NCBI GenBank assembly: GCA_961205875.1
Contig: OY540812.1
Span: 6,944,001 to 7,008,000, forward strand
Source of the DNA: Sialis fuliginosa
Taxonomy: Eukaryota > Arthropoda > Insecta > Megaloptera > Sialidae
Direction: 5' to 3'
DNA: 64,000 nucleotides
The position numbers and the translations under genes are program-made. Shown here in pieces: positions 40,594 to 52,900 of the stretch. How positions within the stretch are numbered: position 1 is the first letter of the stretch; every line of letters starts with the position of its first letter. The notes under the pieces are model-generated. The model did no database searches, had not been told where the DNA came from, and worked only from the letters and a program-made list of their open reading frames with translations.

Positions 40594-43500
40594 ATGAAAT
40601 CTGTTTTTGTTTTTGTTTTGTTGGGATGTAAGTTTATTTGTTTATTTATGATTATATATTTTTGATATTAATACATTTATACATACATTTTAGAATGAGA
40701 CAAAAAAAATGTTCTCCGATTTCAAAATTTTAAATTGATCTTTACGTTTCACGTCAAGACAAATACTTTTCGTTCCGTGTCTTTTTAATATCAAAATATT
40801 ATTCAGATTATAAAATTTGTTTAATAGGTATCCAGTGAAAAATATTGATTAGGCTTTTTTTAAATTATTATGATTAATATAATTTACAGTTTTAAAAATT
40901 GATAATTATAATTTATGTTTTTGTTAAATATATTTTTGGTTTAGATGTTCTGCTCGTGGAAGCAATTCCACAATCTGATTCAGAAGATCGCTGGTCATGG
41001 TTAGGGGGTGGAACTGGAGGACGCCCGATGAACCAAGGTGGGTTTAGTAATTATATTTTAAAATTTATTACTTATTTTATATTTTTAACCATTCAGTTAA
41101 CAGCATTATATTTATTTTTTAATTGGTTATTTTATTTAAAAAAGGAAGGTAGTAGTTTATAAATATCATGCAGGTGAATATAAAGAATTTATATTTATTT
41201 AAAAGTACGCAGTGATGTCATTAAAAAATATCAATAACATATTTTTTAAACTAGCAGTTTTATAAAGCTATTAGCATCCACTACAAAATATGAGAAATTT
41301 TCATTTTTGTGGAGGAGAAACAAAAAGGTACATAATTCTAGCAGCTTCATGTTTCCAAAAATTGCAAGATTTTCTAGTACTTATCTTATTAAGGCTTATG
41401 TATATAGTTTTTTGTTGAGTTGTATTAAATCAGAACAATTTAAAATTAGATACTTTCATAACAGTAACTGTCTGTCTGTTTGTTACCTTTTCATGGCTAA
41501 ACCGATCATGATGAAATTTGGCAAGGAGATAGTTTGCATCCTAAGGAAGGAGATAGGCTACTTTGTATCTCAAAAATTGGTTAAATAAATACAAATTACA
41601 CGCGGATGAAGAACAGCTAGTTCGTATATAAATTTTATCAGATATTTTGGAAAATAGTTTCACAATCGTCAATATGTAACCGGTTCGACGATTATCATTG
41701 TATTTATTAACCGGTTCTACCGAGCCGATACGAATCAACTGGCTGACATCATTGTTCATAAACCACAAAAACTGCAAGTTTTTTTTTAGAAATCAACTCA
41801 TGTATATTTGCATATACATATATATAATAATTCATGAAGATAGTCTTCAAGTTCTAATTGTATTGATTTCAAAATATTTTTGAATTTTAATGATATAACA
41901 TAACACTGGATACATAATTTGTATAGTTTTAATTTTATTACAAAACTTAATTAAACAGTAGCGAAGTATAATCATCCAAAAATAAACAATGTATTATATT
42001 GTTTTCTATATAAATTGAAGTTGCCGAATAAATATCTACAAAAACTTTTCTGTAACACTAATGTTGTGATGGCATTTTATAAAATTATTATCTAGAAATT
42101 AATAGGTCACGAATTTTTAAATATTATTATTAACTTGACCTTCATTCGTGTAAAAAAAGAATATTTATATTTGTACTCATTTTTTACTTTATGGAATATT
42201 TCGTAAATAGAGAACAACAAAAATAATTACAAAGTCACACTGATCTGGTATTTTTATATATGGATAGCGGATGTCTATGGCATTATGTACTATTAAACTG
42301 GATGGTTAAATTTCATTTCATACTGCTCGTAACAGTCTCTTTTCCCTTTGCGCATGCGCGAGACGGAACACTGAACTCAATTTTAATGTAATATAGAGGT
42401 ATGTGGCGTTTTGTTTATTCAATTGTTGAATTCAGGTTTGGCAGTTTTACATACATCTATGGTTTTGTTATTCATTTAAGATTTGATAATTAAAGTAATT
42501 TACAGGTATTCGTGTAATTAATAAATGTATTGTAGTTGATATGCAATCGAACTTGTATATATTTATATATTGAATTGAACGTCCGTTGATGCATACGCAC
42601 AATCTGTTTCAGCCATCATATTTAACTTATAATCAGTCCAGACATGTCAATGCAATTTCACTATTGTTTTAAATTAACAGGTCAAGGCGGCAATCAAGGA
42701 GGTGTTGGTGGTCAAGGAGGTTTTGAGGGTAACCAAGGAGGATTTGATGGTGATCAAGGTTTTGGAGGTAACCAAGGAGGTTTTAACGGTAACCAAGGAG
42801 GATTTGATGGTGATCAAGGAGGTTTTGGCGGCCAAGGGGGATTAGGAGGGAATCAGGGTGGTCAAGGAGGTAATCAGGGCGGACAAGGAGGATTTGGAGG
42901 TAACCAAGGAGGTCTTGGCGGCCAAGGAGGATTAGGTGGAAATCAGGGTGGTCAAGGAGGTAATCAGGGCGGCCAAGGAGGTTTAGGTGGAAATCTTGGC
43001 GGTCAAGGTGGCAGCCAAGTTGTTGATCCTAATCAAGGTGCCGTAGCAACAACTACTCAGATGCCGCCACAACAAAGACAATGTATCGCGTCTTGCCAAA
43101 CAACGCAAGAGTACAATCCTGTGTGTGGTAGCGATAATGTGACGTACAATAACGCTGCTAGACTAAGGTGTGCACAGCGTTGCGGAGTCAGTAAGTACCT
43201 TCATATATAATTTCTATTGTCCAGGTTTATGACCACTTATTAAATTTTGTTTTTCAAAATTTGGCACTGTATAACATTTAAAAAAAAGTGTGTGTGTACT
43301 AATGCACGCATGCAAATGCAAAACTAAAAACCTATTTTACCGACTATCATAACATAAATTTGTATTATCAGCACCTAACCAAATTTCATGGTGTTGGTTT
43401 CCTTACAAGGTGCGTGCTGTTGTTACATTACTAAAGTTTCACGATGGACGCGCCTAAAGAAGTATAACTTCAAAAATCGGATAGTAAATTCACCCCCCTT

Positions 43501-44075
43501 TTTATTTATTATACCTATACGACAGTAATTTATTTTAAAAAAACTTTTTTCATTAAAAATTCCATTTTTGTATGTCATTTTCCTTGTTCGTTGTATTATT
43601 ATGATATATGTACGTGTATGTATAATATAATTGTTATATCTTAGAATGTATGGCGTCTTTGTGATTATCTCATAAGTTTACTTATAGGATTTATGATAGA
43701 AACTAACTACATACCTACCTATTGATTTTAAAAAATATTTAAATTTCAATATAATATGTATAATATCATATATTAATTAATATATGATAATATGTATGTG
43801 TATCAATGTAAACAGTGTATACAGGCATTTCTATTATTAATTTTAGGTTTCAATAATATTTCTGAGTGTATTGTTGCAATACTTGCAATCGTATGTAGTT
43901 TTGTCACATTTTCAAAGAAAAAAACTGTTTTGTCAAAATAATAAACTAGATAATCCTCTTGACACATATTAGCATACTATATTTTTTATTACATTTCTGT
44001 TTTACTGTCATAATTTATTTTTATTTTTTTTCAGATGTTACTCAAACTAGAATGGGCGCCTGTCAAGCCTTATAA
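40594..44075 (+). CDS. secreted Gly/Asn/Gln-rich protein with C-terminal Kazal domain, gene 1
   Basis: Four exons join in phase: 40594-40627, 40945-41037, 42681-43190 and 44035-44075, giving 225 residues. Residues 1-18 are a signal peptide (MKSVFVFVLLGYVLLVEA), so the protein is secreted. After a short linker (IPQSDSEDRWSW) comes a repeat region of about 110 residues built on GNQGGF, GDQGG and GGQGG steps. A single C-terminal Kazal domain follows, with Cys spacing C-x3-C-x9-C-x14-C-x3-C-x11-C and the family motif YNPVCGSDNVTYNN. Kazal domains usually inhibit serine proteases through a loop after the second Cys; here the likely reactive residue is a Thr. Whether it inhibits, and what the Gly-rich part does (matrix, silk or glue-like), is inference. 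It is the first of a tandem pair. Confidence 0.9.
41466..41625 (+). repeat. dispersed repeat inserted in intron 2 of Kazal gene 1
   Basis: It begins CTGTCTGTCTGTTTGTTACC, continues CTAAACCGAT and GATGAAATTTGGCAAGGAG, and ends near GCGGATGAAGAACAGCTAG. This is a pattern seen in many insect genomes. Flanking intron sequence is shared with gene 2, which lacks this block at the same place, so it likely inserted after the gene duplication. I do not assign a class. Confidence 0.55.
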
Positions 44076-44089
44076 ACAACAAGGTATAA

Positions 44090-44095
44090 AATAAA
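44090..44095 (+). terminator. polyadenylation signal of Kazal gene 1
   Basis: AATAAA lies 15 bases after the stop codon. The following ATTATTTTGTTTTATTCGTG block is shared with the second Kazal gene, whose AATAAA is in the matching place. Confidence 0.6.
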
Positions 44096-44529
44096 GTAAT
44101 ATTATTTTGTTTTATTCGTGACTGATGAATAATATGTGACAAAAGTATATTTTAGAAATCTCATAAACTCGCTAAAGTATTTTATCTAGTAACATAATTA
44201 TTTTTTCAAAATGTACCTTAATTTATGTAAGTAAAATAAAGAAAATATAAATATGTATAATATATGCGTTTTAATTAAATTAGTTATTAAGTAAATTACA
44301 ACATAGTTAATAAAAAATAAATCTTGTTTCTTAGGTAGTCTACTAGTCTCGCCAAATCCTCATTACCAATTTTTTTCCAGATTATTGAGCACGTAGTTAT
44401 CGAATTAGAGGGGGGGGGGGTAAAATAAAATACTACTTGGAGCTCCCTGCTGGTGTCATTTTTGAGTTAAAAAATATATAAAAATAGCGTCAAATTCTAC
44501 TGATTGAGATCTACATTTACATACATTAC

Positions 44530-45235
44530 ATTACAATAAATTTTAAATTGTACTTTCCGTTTCACGTCAAGACAAACACTTTTCGTTCCGTGTCTGTCTG
44601 TCTATCCGTGTGCCTGTCTGTCCCCTGTATCCTGTCACACGCATAACTCATGAACCACTGAACCGATATTATTGAAACTTAGTCGGATGGTTGGGTCTGG
44701 CTTGAGGTCGGTCTCTTTTCAAAATCGTGTGAAAGGGAGAGGGGTGATATCCCAAAATATTTATTTTTTCAAGATATCTCAAGAATGATACATGTTACGT
44801 AAAAATTTTATAGGATCTTTTTTGTAGAGCATTCAATTTCCTAGAATATAGGTCTACAAAGTTTGTTGTAAAATATTCCCTTACAAAGATTTATCTCAAT
44901 TTAACATAAAAAAATAGTGTTTTGTTTTTTTTTAAAGCATTTTAGATTTAAATTGAAATTATCAAAAAATTTAAAATATACAAAAAAATATACAGGTGCG
45001 TCTTAAAAAAAATTTCGAACTATTATATTTTAGTAAAATTTTATAAAAATTAAATAGTTAAGCAATGCTAGACAATTTATCTGAGCACTTTATCAGGTTT
45101 TATTTAAATTGTTTTGGTGAAATTGGCACGAGGAAGCACTATGCATTTACTTGGCAGATGTTTTGTTGAGTCGTAATAGCGAATTTTCTTTAAATAAGGA
45201 ACTGGAAGGAAGGTGTAATTTTATCACCATTTACA
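44530..45235 (+). repeat. dispersed insect repeat between the Kazal genes
   Basis: It starts TTCCGTTTCACGTCAAGAC with a TGTCTGTCTGTCTATCCGTG tract and ATGAACCACTGAACCGAT. It then has CAGGTGCGTCTTAA and TGCATTTACTTGGCAG, and ends near GAGTCGTAATAGCGA. It matches the split repeat at 4879-5760. A piece of its start lies in intron 1 of Kazal gene 1 (about 40730-40790), and a piece of its end in an intron of the leucine-rich-repeat gene (about 50330-50400). Confidence 0.6.
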
Positions 45236-45284
45236 TTCATTTTTAGGAAAAAATGCTTTGATTTAAATTATGTATGTATATAAA

Positions 45285-45545
45285 CAGTGACGGATTTAGG
45301 CATGGGCAACATGGGCGGCAAAATTTTGGGGGGCAGCAGATTCTGAGAGAATACAACTTTTTTAGTTTAATACACAACACTCTAAAAAAATAGGAATATA
45401 AAAAATTATTCCGATTATCAAAACGATTTTTCTACATCACTTATAAAAACAGTTATCACTTTTCAGTTCATATGGTAATTCTGAAATTTATATCAAAAAT
45501 AGATTATATTTTCCCTTGGTAATATAAATATAAGACATGTTTAAT
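45285..45545. mobile_element. hAT-like insertion upstream of Kazal gene 2
   Basis: It begins CAGTGACGGATTTAGG and continues CATGGGCAACATGGGCGGC. Sequence on both sides is shared with the region upstream of Kazal gene 1 (about 40320-40440), where the block is absent. This points to an insertion after the duplication. The right limit and target duplication are not clear. Confidence 0.45.
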
Positions 45546-45736
45546 TATAAACATATATAAGTATATGAATGTGTAGATATTTAACCACACTGTATAGTAT
45601 ATAAAAACATTTACAATTATAATGGTCAAAACTGTTTTCCATGCATTGATTTAGTATAGTGTCAAGTTTGAGGGGGAATAACGTACCTATCTCATAAAAA
45701 ATGTAATACTTATTCAGCCAAACAACTTATTTTAAG

Positions 45737-45771
45737 TCAGTTGGTTACAATTTTAACTATCGAAACAGTCA
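45737..45771 (+). promoter_or_regulatory. likely initiator of Kazal gene 2
   Basis: TCAGT at 45737 with AGTCA at 45767 repeats the spacing seen before gene 1. No TATA-like box stands at the matching upstream place, so the two copies may differ in promoter strength. Confidence 0.35.
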
Positions 45772-45789
45772 AACAAAAAAATTCTCATC

Positions 45790-48700
45790 ATGAAATCTGT
45801 TTTTGTTTTTGTTTTGTTGGGATGTTAGTTTATTTGTTTATTTATTATTATTTATTTTTGATACTAACATATATTTTAAAACATGATTGATTTTTAATAT
45901 TTTATTAATAATTTTTCCATTAATTCGTCTTTGACATTTCTTTAATATAAATTATATCAGTTTATAAAATCTGTCTAATATTTAGAGAAAAATATTGATT
46001 CGGCTTTTTTTTAATTATTATGATTAATATAATTTATAGATTTAAAAATGTATAACTTTAATGTTTGTAATGTTTTTTATATGTACGTGAATGTAAAGTT
46101 TGTGTATTTTTGGTTTAGATGTCCTGCTGGTGGAAGCAATTCCACAATCTGATACAGAAAATCGCTATGCGTGGTTAAGTGGAAGTAATAGACACCCGAT
46201 GCACCAAGGAGGGTTTGGTAATTATATTTTAAAATTAACTACCATATTTATATTTTTTTAATAATAAACTAACCAAATAAATTTTGAAAATATTTTTATA
46301 ATTATAATTTGATTATTTCATTTAAAAAAAGGAAAAGTTCTAGTTTATAAATATCATGCAGGTTAATATAAAGAATATATATTTATTTAAAGAGACACAG
46401 TGGTTTCATTAAAAAATATTAATAAAATATTTGTAAAATTATCAGTTTTATAAAAATTAAAAGTACAAGCATCCACTACAAATTGTGCAAATTTTAATTG
46501 TTGAAGTAATCAAACACACGACAGGCACGTTCTAGCACTTTAGGTCATCGAAAATTCTAAAAGTTTCTAGTATTTTATGCAGGCTTGTATAATTTTTTGT
46601 AGAGCTATACTAAATCAGAACAATTTAAAAATACTTTCATTGCAGAAAATATGTTTGTTTTCGGGTAGGGGATATATTAAGGCACTTGATGTCCCCAAAA
46701 ATGTGTTGTTTGTATCTTTTGTAGGCATAGAGTCTGCAGGCTTATATTTTTTTTGCTATTTTAGTTTTGTTCATTTTTCTTATCACAAAAATATTTGTTT
46801 ATATATTTTAACAAATATTTTGGAAAACAGTTTCGATCGTCAATATTTAAACGGTTCAACGATTATCATCGTATTTATCAACTTGTTAATAATCGACTAG
46901 CTGACATCATTGCTCATAAACCACAAAAACTGCAAGCTTTTTTTTTTTAAATCAACTCTGTACCATGTATATTTGTATATTTGTATGTATACAGTAATTC
47001 ATGAAGATAGTCTTCAAGTTCTAATTGTATTGATTTCAAAATATTTTTGAATTTTAATGATATACTCGTAACATAACACTGGATAAATAATTGGTGTAGT
47101 TATATTTTTATTATAAAAATTAAACAATAGTGAATACATTTGTAATGGTAAATTATCAATTTTGAAGTATACCTATAATCATCAAAAAAACATGTCATTT
47201 GTACCAATTAATATTTACATAGGTACATAAACAATATGTTTACAAGATATATTAAACATGTAAATAATCTTATCTATTGTCAATTTGGTTAACCACGTCC
47301 TAAATATGTAATTTCCGTATTATTTTTATAAGTAATTGTAATTAATGATTATTTACAAAAAACCACAAACGTAAAAATTTCAGTATTGGTAAAAATATGT
47401 AATGATGAAGGATGTGGTAAATATTATTGAATTAATTACACAATTATATTAAAAAAGTATGTTAATAAGATTTAACTTTAAAAATTAAATTGATCTCTAT
47501 ATAAGCTGAAATACAATTTAAAAAATATGATTATTAACTCGACTATTACATATTTGTGTAGAAAATAGTATGTATACAGGCTGTCCAAGATAAGCGTGAA
47601 ATGTATGGGAATTTCCTAAACGGTAAGAGATACATATTCGGTTAAATGATTAAATGATGTTACATATCGTTGTAAATATGCTATTCAAATATGCTAAAGC
47701 CAACTTACTGACCCATAAGAAAAACTAAAGTTAGGGTTTGTAACTCGGAAACTAAAAGTGATATAAAAATTCTAAATACACAGTCAATTCTACATAAAAA
47801 GTATTTTATGAACAAAAAGTACCTATGTACTTTGACAAAAAAGTTATAGCCATTTAAAAAATTTCCGAATTTTCAGATTTTTGGGTATACTGCCTAAACC
47901 ATATAGAATTATTATTATTTTTTGATGTTTTCGATGTAATATAGTCACCCTTTCCTTACAAATAATTCATCTCATTTAACCGAATTTGTATCTCTTGCCG
48001 AATAAGAAATACCCATATACTCTTATCTTCGACAGTATGTACAATTCACAATTGTTTTAAAATAATAGGTCAAGGCGGTAATCAAGGAGGTTTTGGAGGT
48101 AACCAAGGAGGTTTTGGAGGTAATCAAGGAGGTTTTGGTCGTAAAGGAGGCTTCGGGGGTAACCAAGGAGGATTTGGTGGCGATCAAGGAAGTTTTGGTG
48201 GCAACCAAGGAAGTTTTGGCGGCGACCAAGGAGGTTTTGGCGGCCAAGGAGATTTAGGAGGAAACCAAGGAGGTTTTGGTGGAAACCAAGGAGGTTTTGA
48301 CGGAAACCAAGGAGGTTTTGGTGGAAATCAAGGAGGATTCGGTGGTGATCAGGGTTTTGGAGGTAACCAAGGAGGTTTTGATGGAAATCAAGGAGGTTTT
48401 GACGGCCAAGGAGGATTAGGTGGAAATCAAGGCGGTCAAGGAGGTAATCAAGGGGATCTTGGCGGTCAAGGTGGCAGCCAGGTTGTTGATCCTAATCAAG
48501 GTGCCGTAGTAACTGAAATGCCGGAACAACAAAGACAATGTATCGCGTCTTGCCAAACAACGCAACAATACAATCCTGTATGTGGTAGCGATAATGTTAC
48601 ATACAACAATGCTGCCAGATTGGTATGTGCGCAACGCTGTGGAGTCAGTAAGTGTCTATATAGTTTCTATTGTCCTAGTATATGGGACCTATTATAAAAA

Positions 48701-49231
48701 ATAAATGAAAATTGGATAGGTAATAAATCCAACCCACTTTTATTAACTATACCTATATATAACAGTAATTTATTTAAAAAAAAAACATGCTTATTTAATA
48801 AATAAACTATTTTTATTAATTGTATTATTATGTTATAAAGGTATACTGTTATATTATAGAATGTATGACATCTTTACGATCATTTTTAATTTATTTTAAT
48901 TATATAACTTATGTCCTAACGGTAATATGGTTTCAACAAATGCTCATACCGAGTTGTTATATTTTTTATTCTTACATTAGTGAATTATTATTAGTTTTGG
49001 TTTCATAAATACTTCTAATAAGTATACAAGTATACAATTAGGGAAATTTATAGTTAAAATATTTACTCTGACTCTAATATTTTTATAGAAAAATTATTTT
49101 GTTAAAATAATAAATTAACAAATATGCTATAATATATTTCCTATTATATTTTACTATTTTATATTATCGTCATAATTGATTTTTATTATTTTTCAGATGT
49201 TAGTCAAACTAGATTGGGTGCCTGTCAATAA
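45790..49231 (+). CDS. secreted Gly/Asn/Gln-rich protein with C-terminal Kazal domain, gene 2
   Basis: A tandem duplicate of the gene at 40594. Exons 45790-45823, 46119-46217, 48069-48647 and 49197-49231 join in phase and give 248 residues. The signal peptide is identical. The repeat region is longer than in gene 1, with GNQGGFGG and GDQGGFGG steps and fewer GGQGG steps. The Kazal domain keeps all six Cys and YNPVCGSDNVTYNN. Two things differ. The exon 2 donor used in gene 1 (GTGGGT) reads GAGGGT here, and a new GGTAATT donor 12 bases on keeps the phase and adds Gly-Gly-Phe-Gly. A MITE also sits just before the exon 3 acceptor. Exon 3 has no start codon but is fully open. AATAAA lies at 49247-49252. 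Confidence 0.88.
47577..48039. mobile_element. TA-flanked MITE in intron 2 of Kazal gene 2
   Basis: A 463-bp palindromic element between TA dinucleotides. The left arm has CTGTCCAAGATAAG, then CGGTAAGAGATACATATTCG. The right arm has the inverse, with CGAATTTGTATCTCTTGCCG and CTTATCTTCGACAG. The outer right end is 29 bases before exon 3. The TA target suggests the Tc1/mariner superfamily. A large part of a second copy lies at 58231-58582. Confidence 0.75.
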
Positions 49232-49953
49232 ACAAATGACGTACATAATAAAGCAATATTATTTTGTTTTATTCGTGACTGATGAATAATATGTGACAAA
49301 AGTATATTTTAAAAATCTCATAAACTCGCTAAAGTATTTTATCTACCTTCATGTACCTTAATTTATGTGTAATAAATTTATGTGTAATAGTAAAATAAAG
49401 AAAATACAAATATTTATAATATGACTATACTTTTCCTAGAATTTATATTAGATATAACTAAGCAATTTAAAAAGGATCTATGAAGAATTATTATATCCAC
49501 AGTGCAGCAACCTCTAGTCATGCTATAGATCGCTGGGTCCCTGCTGAAAAATAAGAATAGCGCCCTAGTGCAATTGAAGATTTTTTTTCTTATCATGTTG
49601 ATTTTGGATTCTTGTTACACTTACTTTTGCGCCCTTTAAATAATGCTCTTTTACCCCTTACGCCTTGCGCTTTCATCGGGGGCCATTTTCAACAACCCCT
49701 AGCTAATTGTAAACCACATATATCCATATAATATCAAAATAATCATAAGCAAACATATTTCGCCTATTCAGTATTTTAATAAATAAATCGCCTGTACATA
49801 TAAAATAAGTAATATAAAATTTTAAAAGAAAGCAAAAATAATATGAGTAGATATCATATATTAATTATTAATATGTGCACATATGACCTAACTCAAGATA
49901 ACTGAATACAGCAAAAATACAATAACATTTTAGTTGCATTTTAATTCGCAAAT
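49232..49953. other. intergenic DNA between Kazal gene 2 and the LRR gene
   Basis: It starts with the polyadenylation signal of Kazal gene 2. A transposon-like patch at about 49500-49700 has AATAGCGCCCTAGTGC, TTTTGCGCCC and TTACGCCTTGCGC. No gene is seen. Confidence 0.45.
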
Positions 49954-52900
49954 ATGTCAGATACTTTGCAGTTTTTATTAAAACGAGTTTTACTCTATTT
50001 ATTATTTTTCAGTGATTTAAGTTCTACAACAGTTAATATCTCTACAAAACGAGAGGTACAAAAGATACAAAATAATCAATATTTTAAATTTTAGTTAATT
50101 ATTTAATAAACAGTAATATTAATTTATTTTGTTTATGCCAGACAAGAGAATGTATTCGATCTATTCCACTGATTAAGAACATACCTAATACGTATACATA
50201 TGTAACAGAGAAATCATATTGTATACAGAATGAAAACTGTATTGTTACGAACTGTTTCAATGATAAAAATCAAGCTACATTGTTGTTAGTTCAAAATACT
50301 GAGGTATGCTGATTTATAAATATATTTTTGAATCGTAATAGCGATTTTTTTTTCAATACGAAACTGAAAAGAAGGAGTAATTTCTTTTATTAACTTGTTC
50401 TAAGCATCGCAGGGAGTATATAACTTAAATTTTCTATTAGGTAACATCCGGAATGATTTTTTTATATTAAAAAAATCGGCCTTTTTACGGTTTCTCTTAT
50501 ACATTTAAAAATATCTGCCTTGGGAACCACGGGACTTTCTTATACCTAACCTAACCTAACCTAACAGTGAATTGTATACGTGATTCTTTGTTTATTAAAA
50601 CATTTCTAACAAACTAACAAGAAAGAACAAAATGAATAATTTTATATTTATATAACAAGTGATGTTTTTTTAACGTAATAACTGAAAACGGTTGTTTACT
50701 TTTGTAAATTTTTGAATTATTTTTGAAAAAAAAAAAATGTTTTAGATAAAAAATGTCGAGTATGTTATTATCTATAATTTATTCCCCATACATTTTTTTC
50801 ACATTTATGATTTAGCCAGAAAGAATTTTTTTATGTAATTATTTAGATTCACCTACACAGTTCACTCTCAGTATTACGTATAAGAAAGTCCCATTTTACC
50901 TACGGCAAATACACACACTGTTCAATCTCTGTAATACGTATAGGAAAGTCCCATGACACTCATGGCAGATATTTCTCCTCTGTTATGAACCATTTGAATT
51001 ATAATAAATTTTTTTTTCTTCAAAAATTCGTTTTTACAAAAAAATGAATAGAACATAAATTATAGATATAGATATTACCTACATTTTTTAACTTGACCAT
51101 TTTTCTCTATTTTGCACTGTTTCAGAGTAATTCGAAAAATTAAAAAATCGACGTAGGTAAACATCCGTATCCGGTTGAAAGATCGTTTTCAAAAATAGGA
51201 CGTTTTCTTCCCAGCCAAAAATTAATCTTAAATATAAAATATCACCCTTCTACGATTTGTCGTATTTGAGTTACAGCGCTTACAGACAGACAGACGGACA
51301 CACAGACATCATGGCGAAAATAGTCAGAATGGATTCAGGGAAGGTCAAAATAGATAATTCCGTCAAAATCCGGAGTTCGAAAAAAATCGGCTTCACTATA
51401 CTTACTTATACTAATGTACATATATTTCATATACATGGTATAAGAAAGTAAAAATATCCCCGGTTCTATTGGTATAATGAAAAAATACAAAATCTATTTT
51501 ATTCATTATGAATCCCCCTATAAAACTAAAAATAGTATTAAAAAAATTGAAAATCAAAACCATTAGTATTTTTAAAAAAAATCGCTTTATGTATTTAATT
51601 AATAATTAATATATTTTTATATAAACGAAAGTATTCATAATTATAACTTTATTTTATTTCAGATGAAGTTAACAGATACAACATTTTCATCACTGGAATC
51701 ACTTGAAAAATTATATCTAATAGAAAACAACTTTACTTCATTCCCAAGAAGAATTTTCAGAAAACTGTCTAATCTAAAATTATTGGTTTTATCGAAATGT
51801 AAAATAGAGAATCTAAAAAATCGTTTATTTGATAATCTTTTAAATTTGGAGATACTATATATTTCAAATAACTATATTATGGAAATAGGTGACCAAATTT
51901 TTGATAAAACTATAATGCTAGAAAGTTTATATTTAAATAACAATAGTATTATAAACTTACCAGAGCAGTTGTTTAAAAATATTATAAATTTAAAATATCT
52001 GTATCTGGATAATAATTTTATATCATATTTGCAATCTGGGATATTTTCTAGTTTAAAACAAATAACTGAAATATATTTGGAGAAAAATGAGATAGAAGAA
52101 ATAGCAGAAAAATTGTTTGAGAATTTAAATACAATGCATATTTTACAACTAAATAATAATTTCATTCACAAAATATCAAACGATTCTTTTCGAGGTTTAA
52201 CAAATTTAGAATACTTGTATCTAGACAATAATGAAATAACTGAATTACCTAACGAGATATTTGATGATTTGACGAATCTCAAAGCATTATATTTATCTCA
52301 AAATAAAATTTCAAATATTTTTAGTAATCTATTTAGTAAATTAAATAAATTACTCATATTGCACCTTGAAAGCAATAATATATCTGAATTATCAGAAAAT
52401 ACTTTTGCTTATTGCACTCAATTAGAAACTATAAATCTTAATAACAATAAGATATTTAAAATTCCTGAAAACTTTTTTAAAAATAATGTAAATTTGATAC
52501 ACATTTACTTAGGTAATAATAAAATATATACAATCAACAACGCCATCTTCAGTAAATTAACTAAACTACAAACAATATATTTGAATAATAATTTTATTGA
52601 TATTTTACCATATCCCACTTTTGAATATAACTCTTTATTGACATCAGTTGATTTATCTGGACTCTTTTTAACATATCTTCAAAACAAATTATTTAAATCA
52701 CTACCCCAATTAAACACTATAAATTTTTCCAAGAACAATATAAGTTATTTAGTTAGCGATTTATTTTCTGATAATGAAGAAATACATACTTTAAATTTCT
52801 CAAATAATTTTATAGAAATAATACCTCATAACTTTTTTGAACCCATGGAAAATATTATTACATTCGATTTATCTTACAATATAATAAATAATTTAAATTA

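Noticed and set aside
44408-44420. Poly-G run as a regulatory or G-quadruplex site
   Set aside because: A single homopolymer run in repeat-rich DNA; a sequencing or slippage origin is at least as likely.
46577-46900. 107-codon open frame in intron 2 of Kazal gene 2
   Set aside because: It is an intronic AT-rich frame. The matching intron of gene 1 does not preserve it.
48023-48634. Antisense open frames rich in Thr/Ser/Lys over the second Kazal gene
   Set aside because: They are the reverse strand of the GNQGGF-coding repeats. The forward frame has a signal peptide exon, splice signals and a Kazal domain.
51872-52165. 97-codon antisense frame
   Set aside because: It mirrors the leucine-rich-repeat coding exon and has no independent support.
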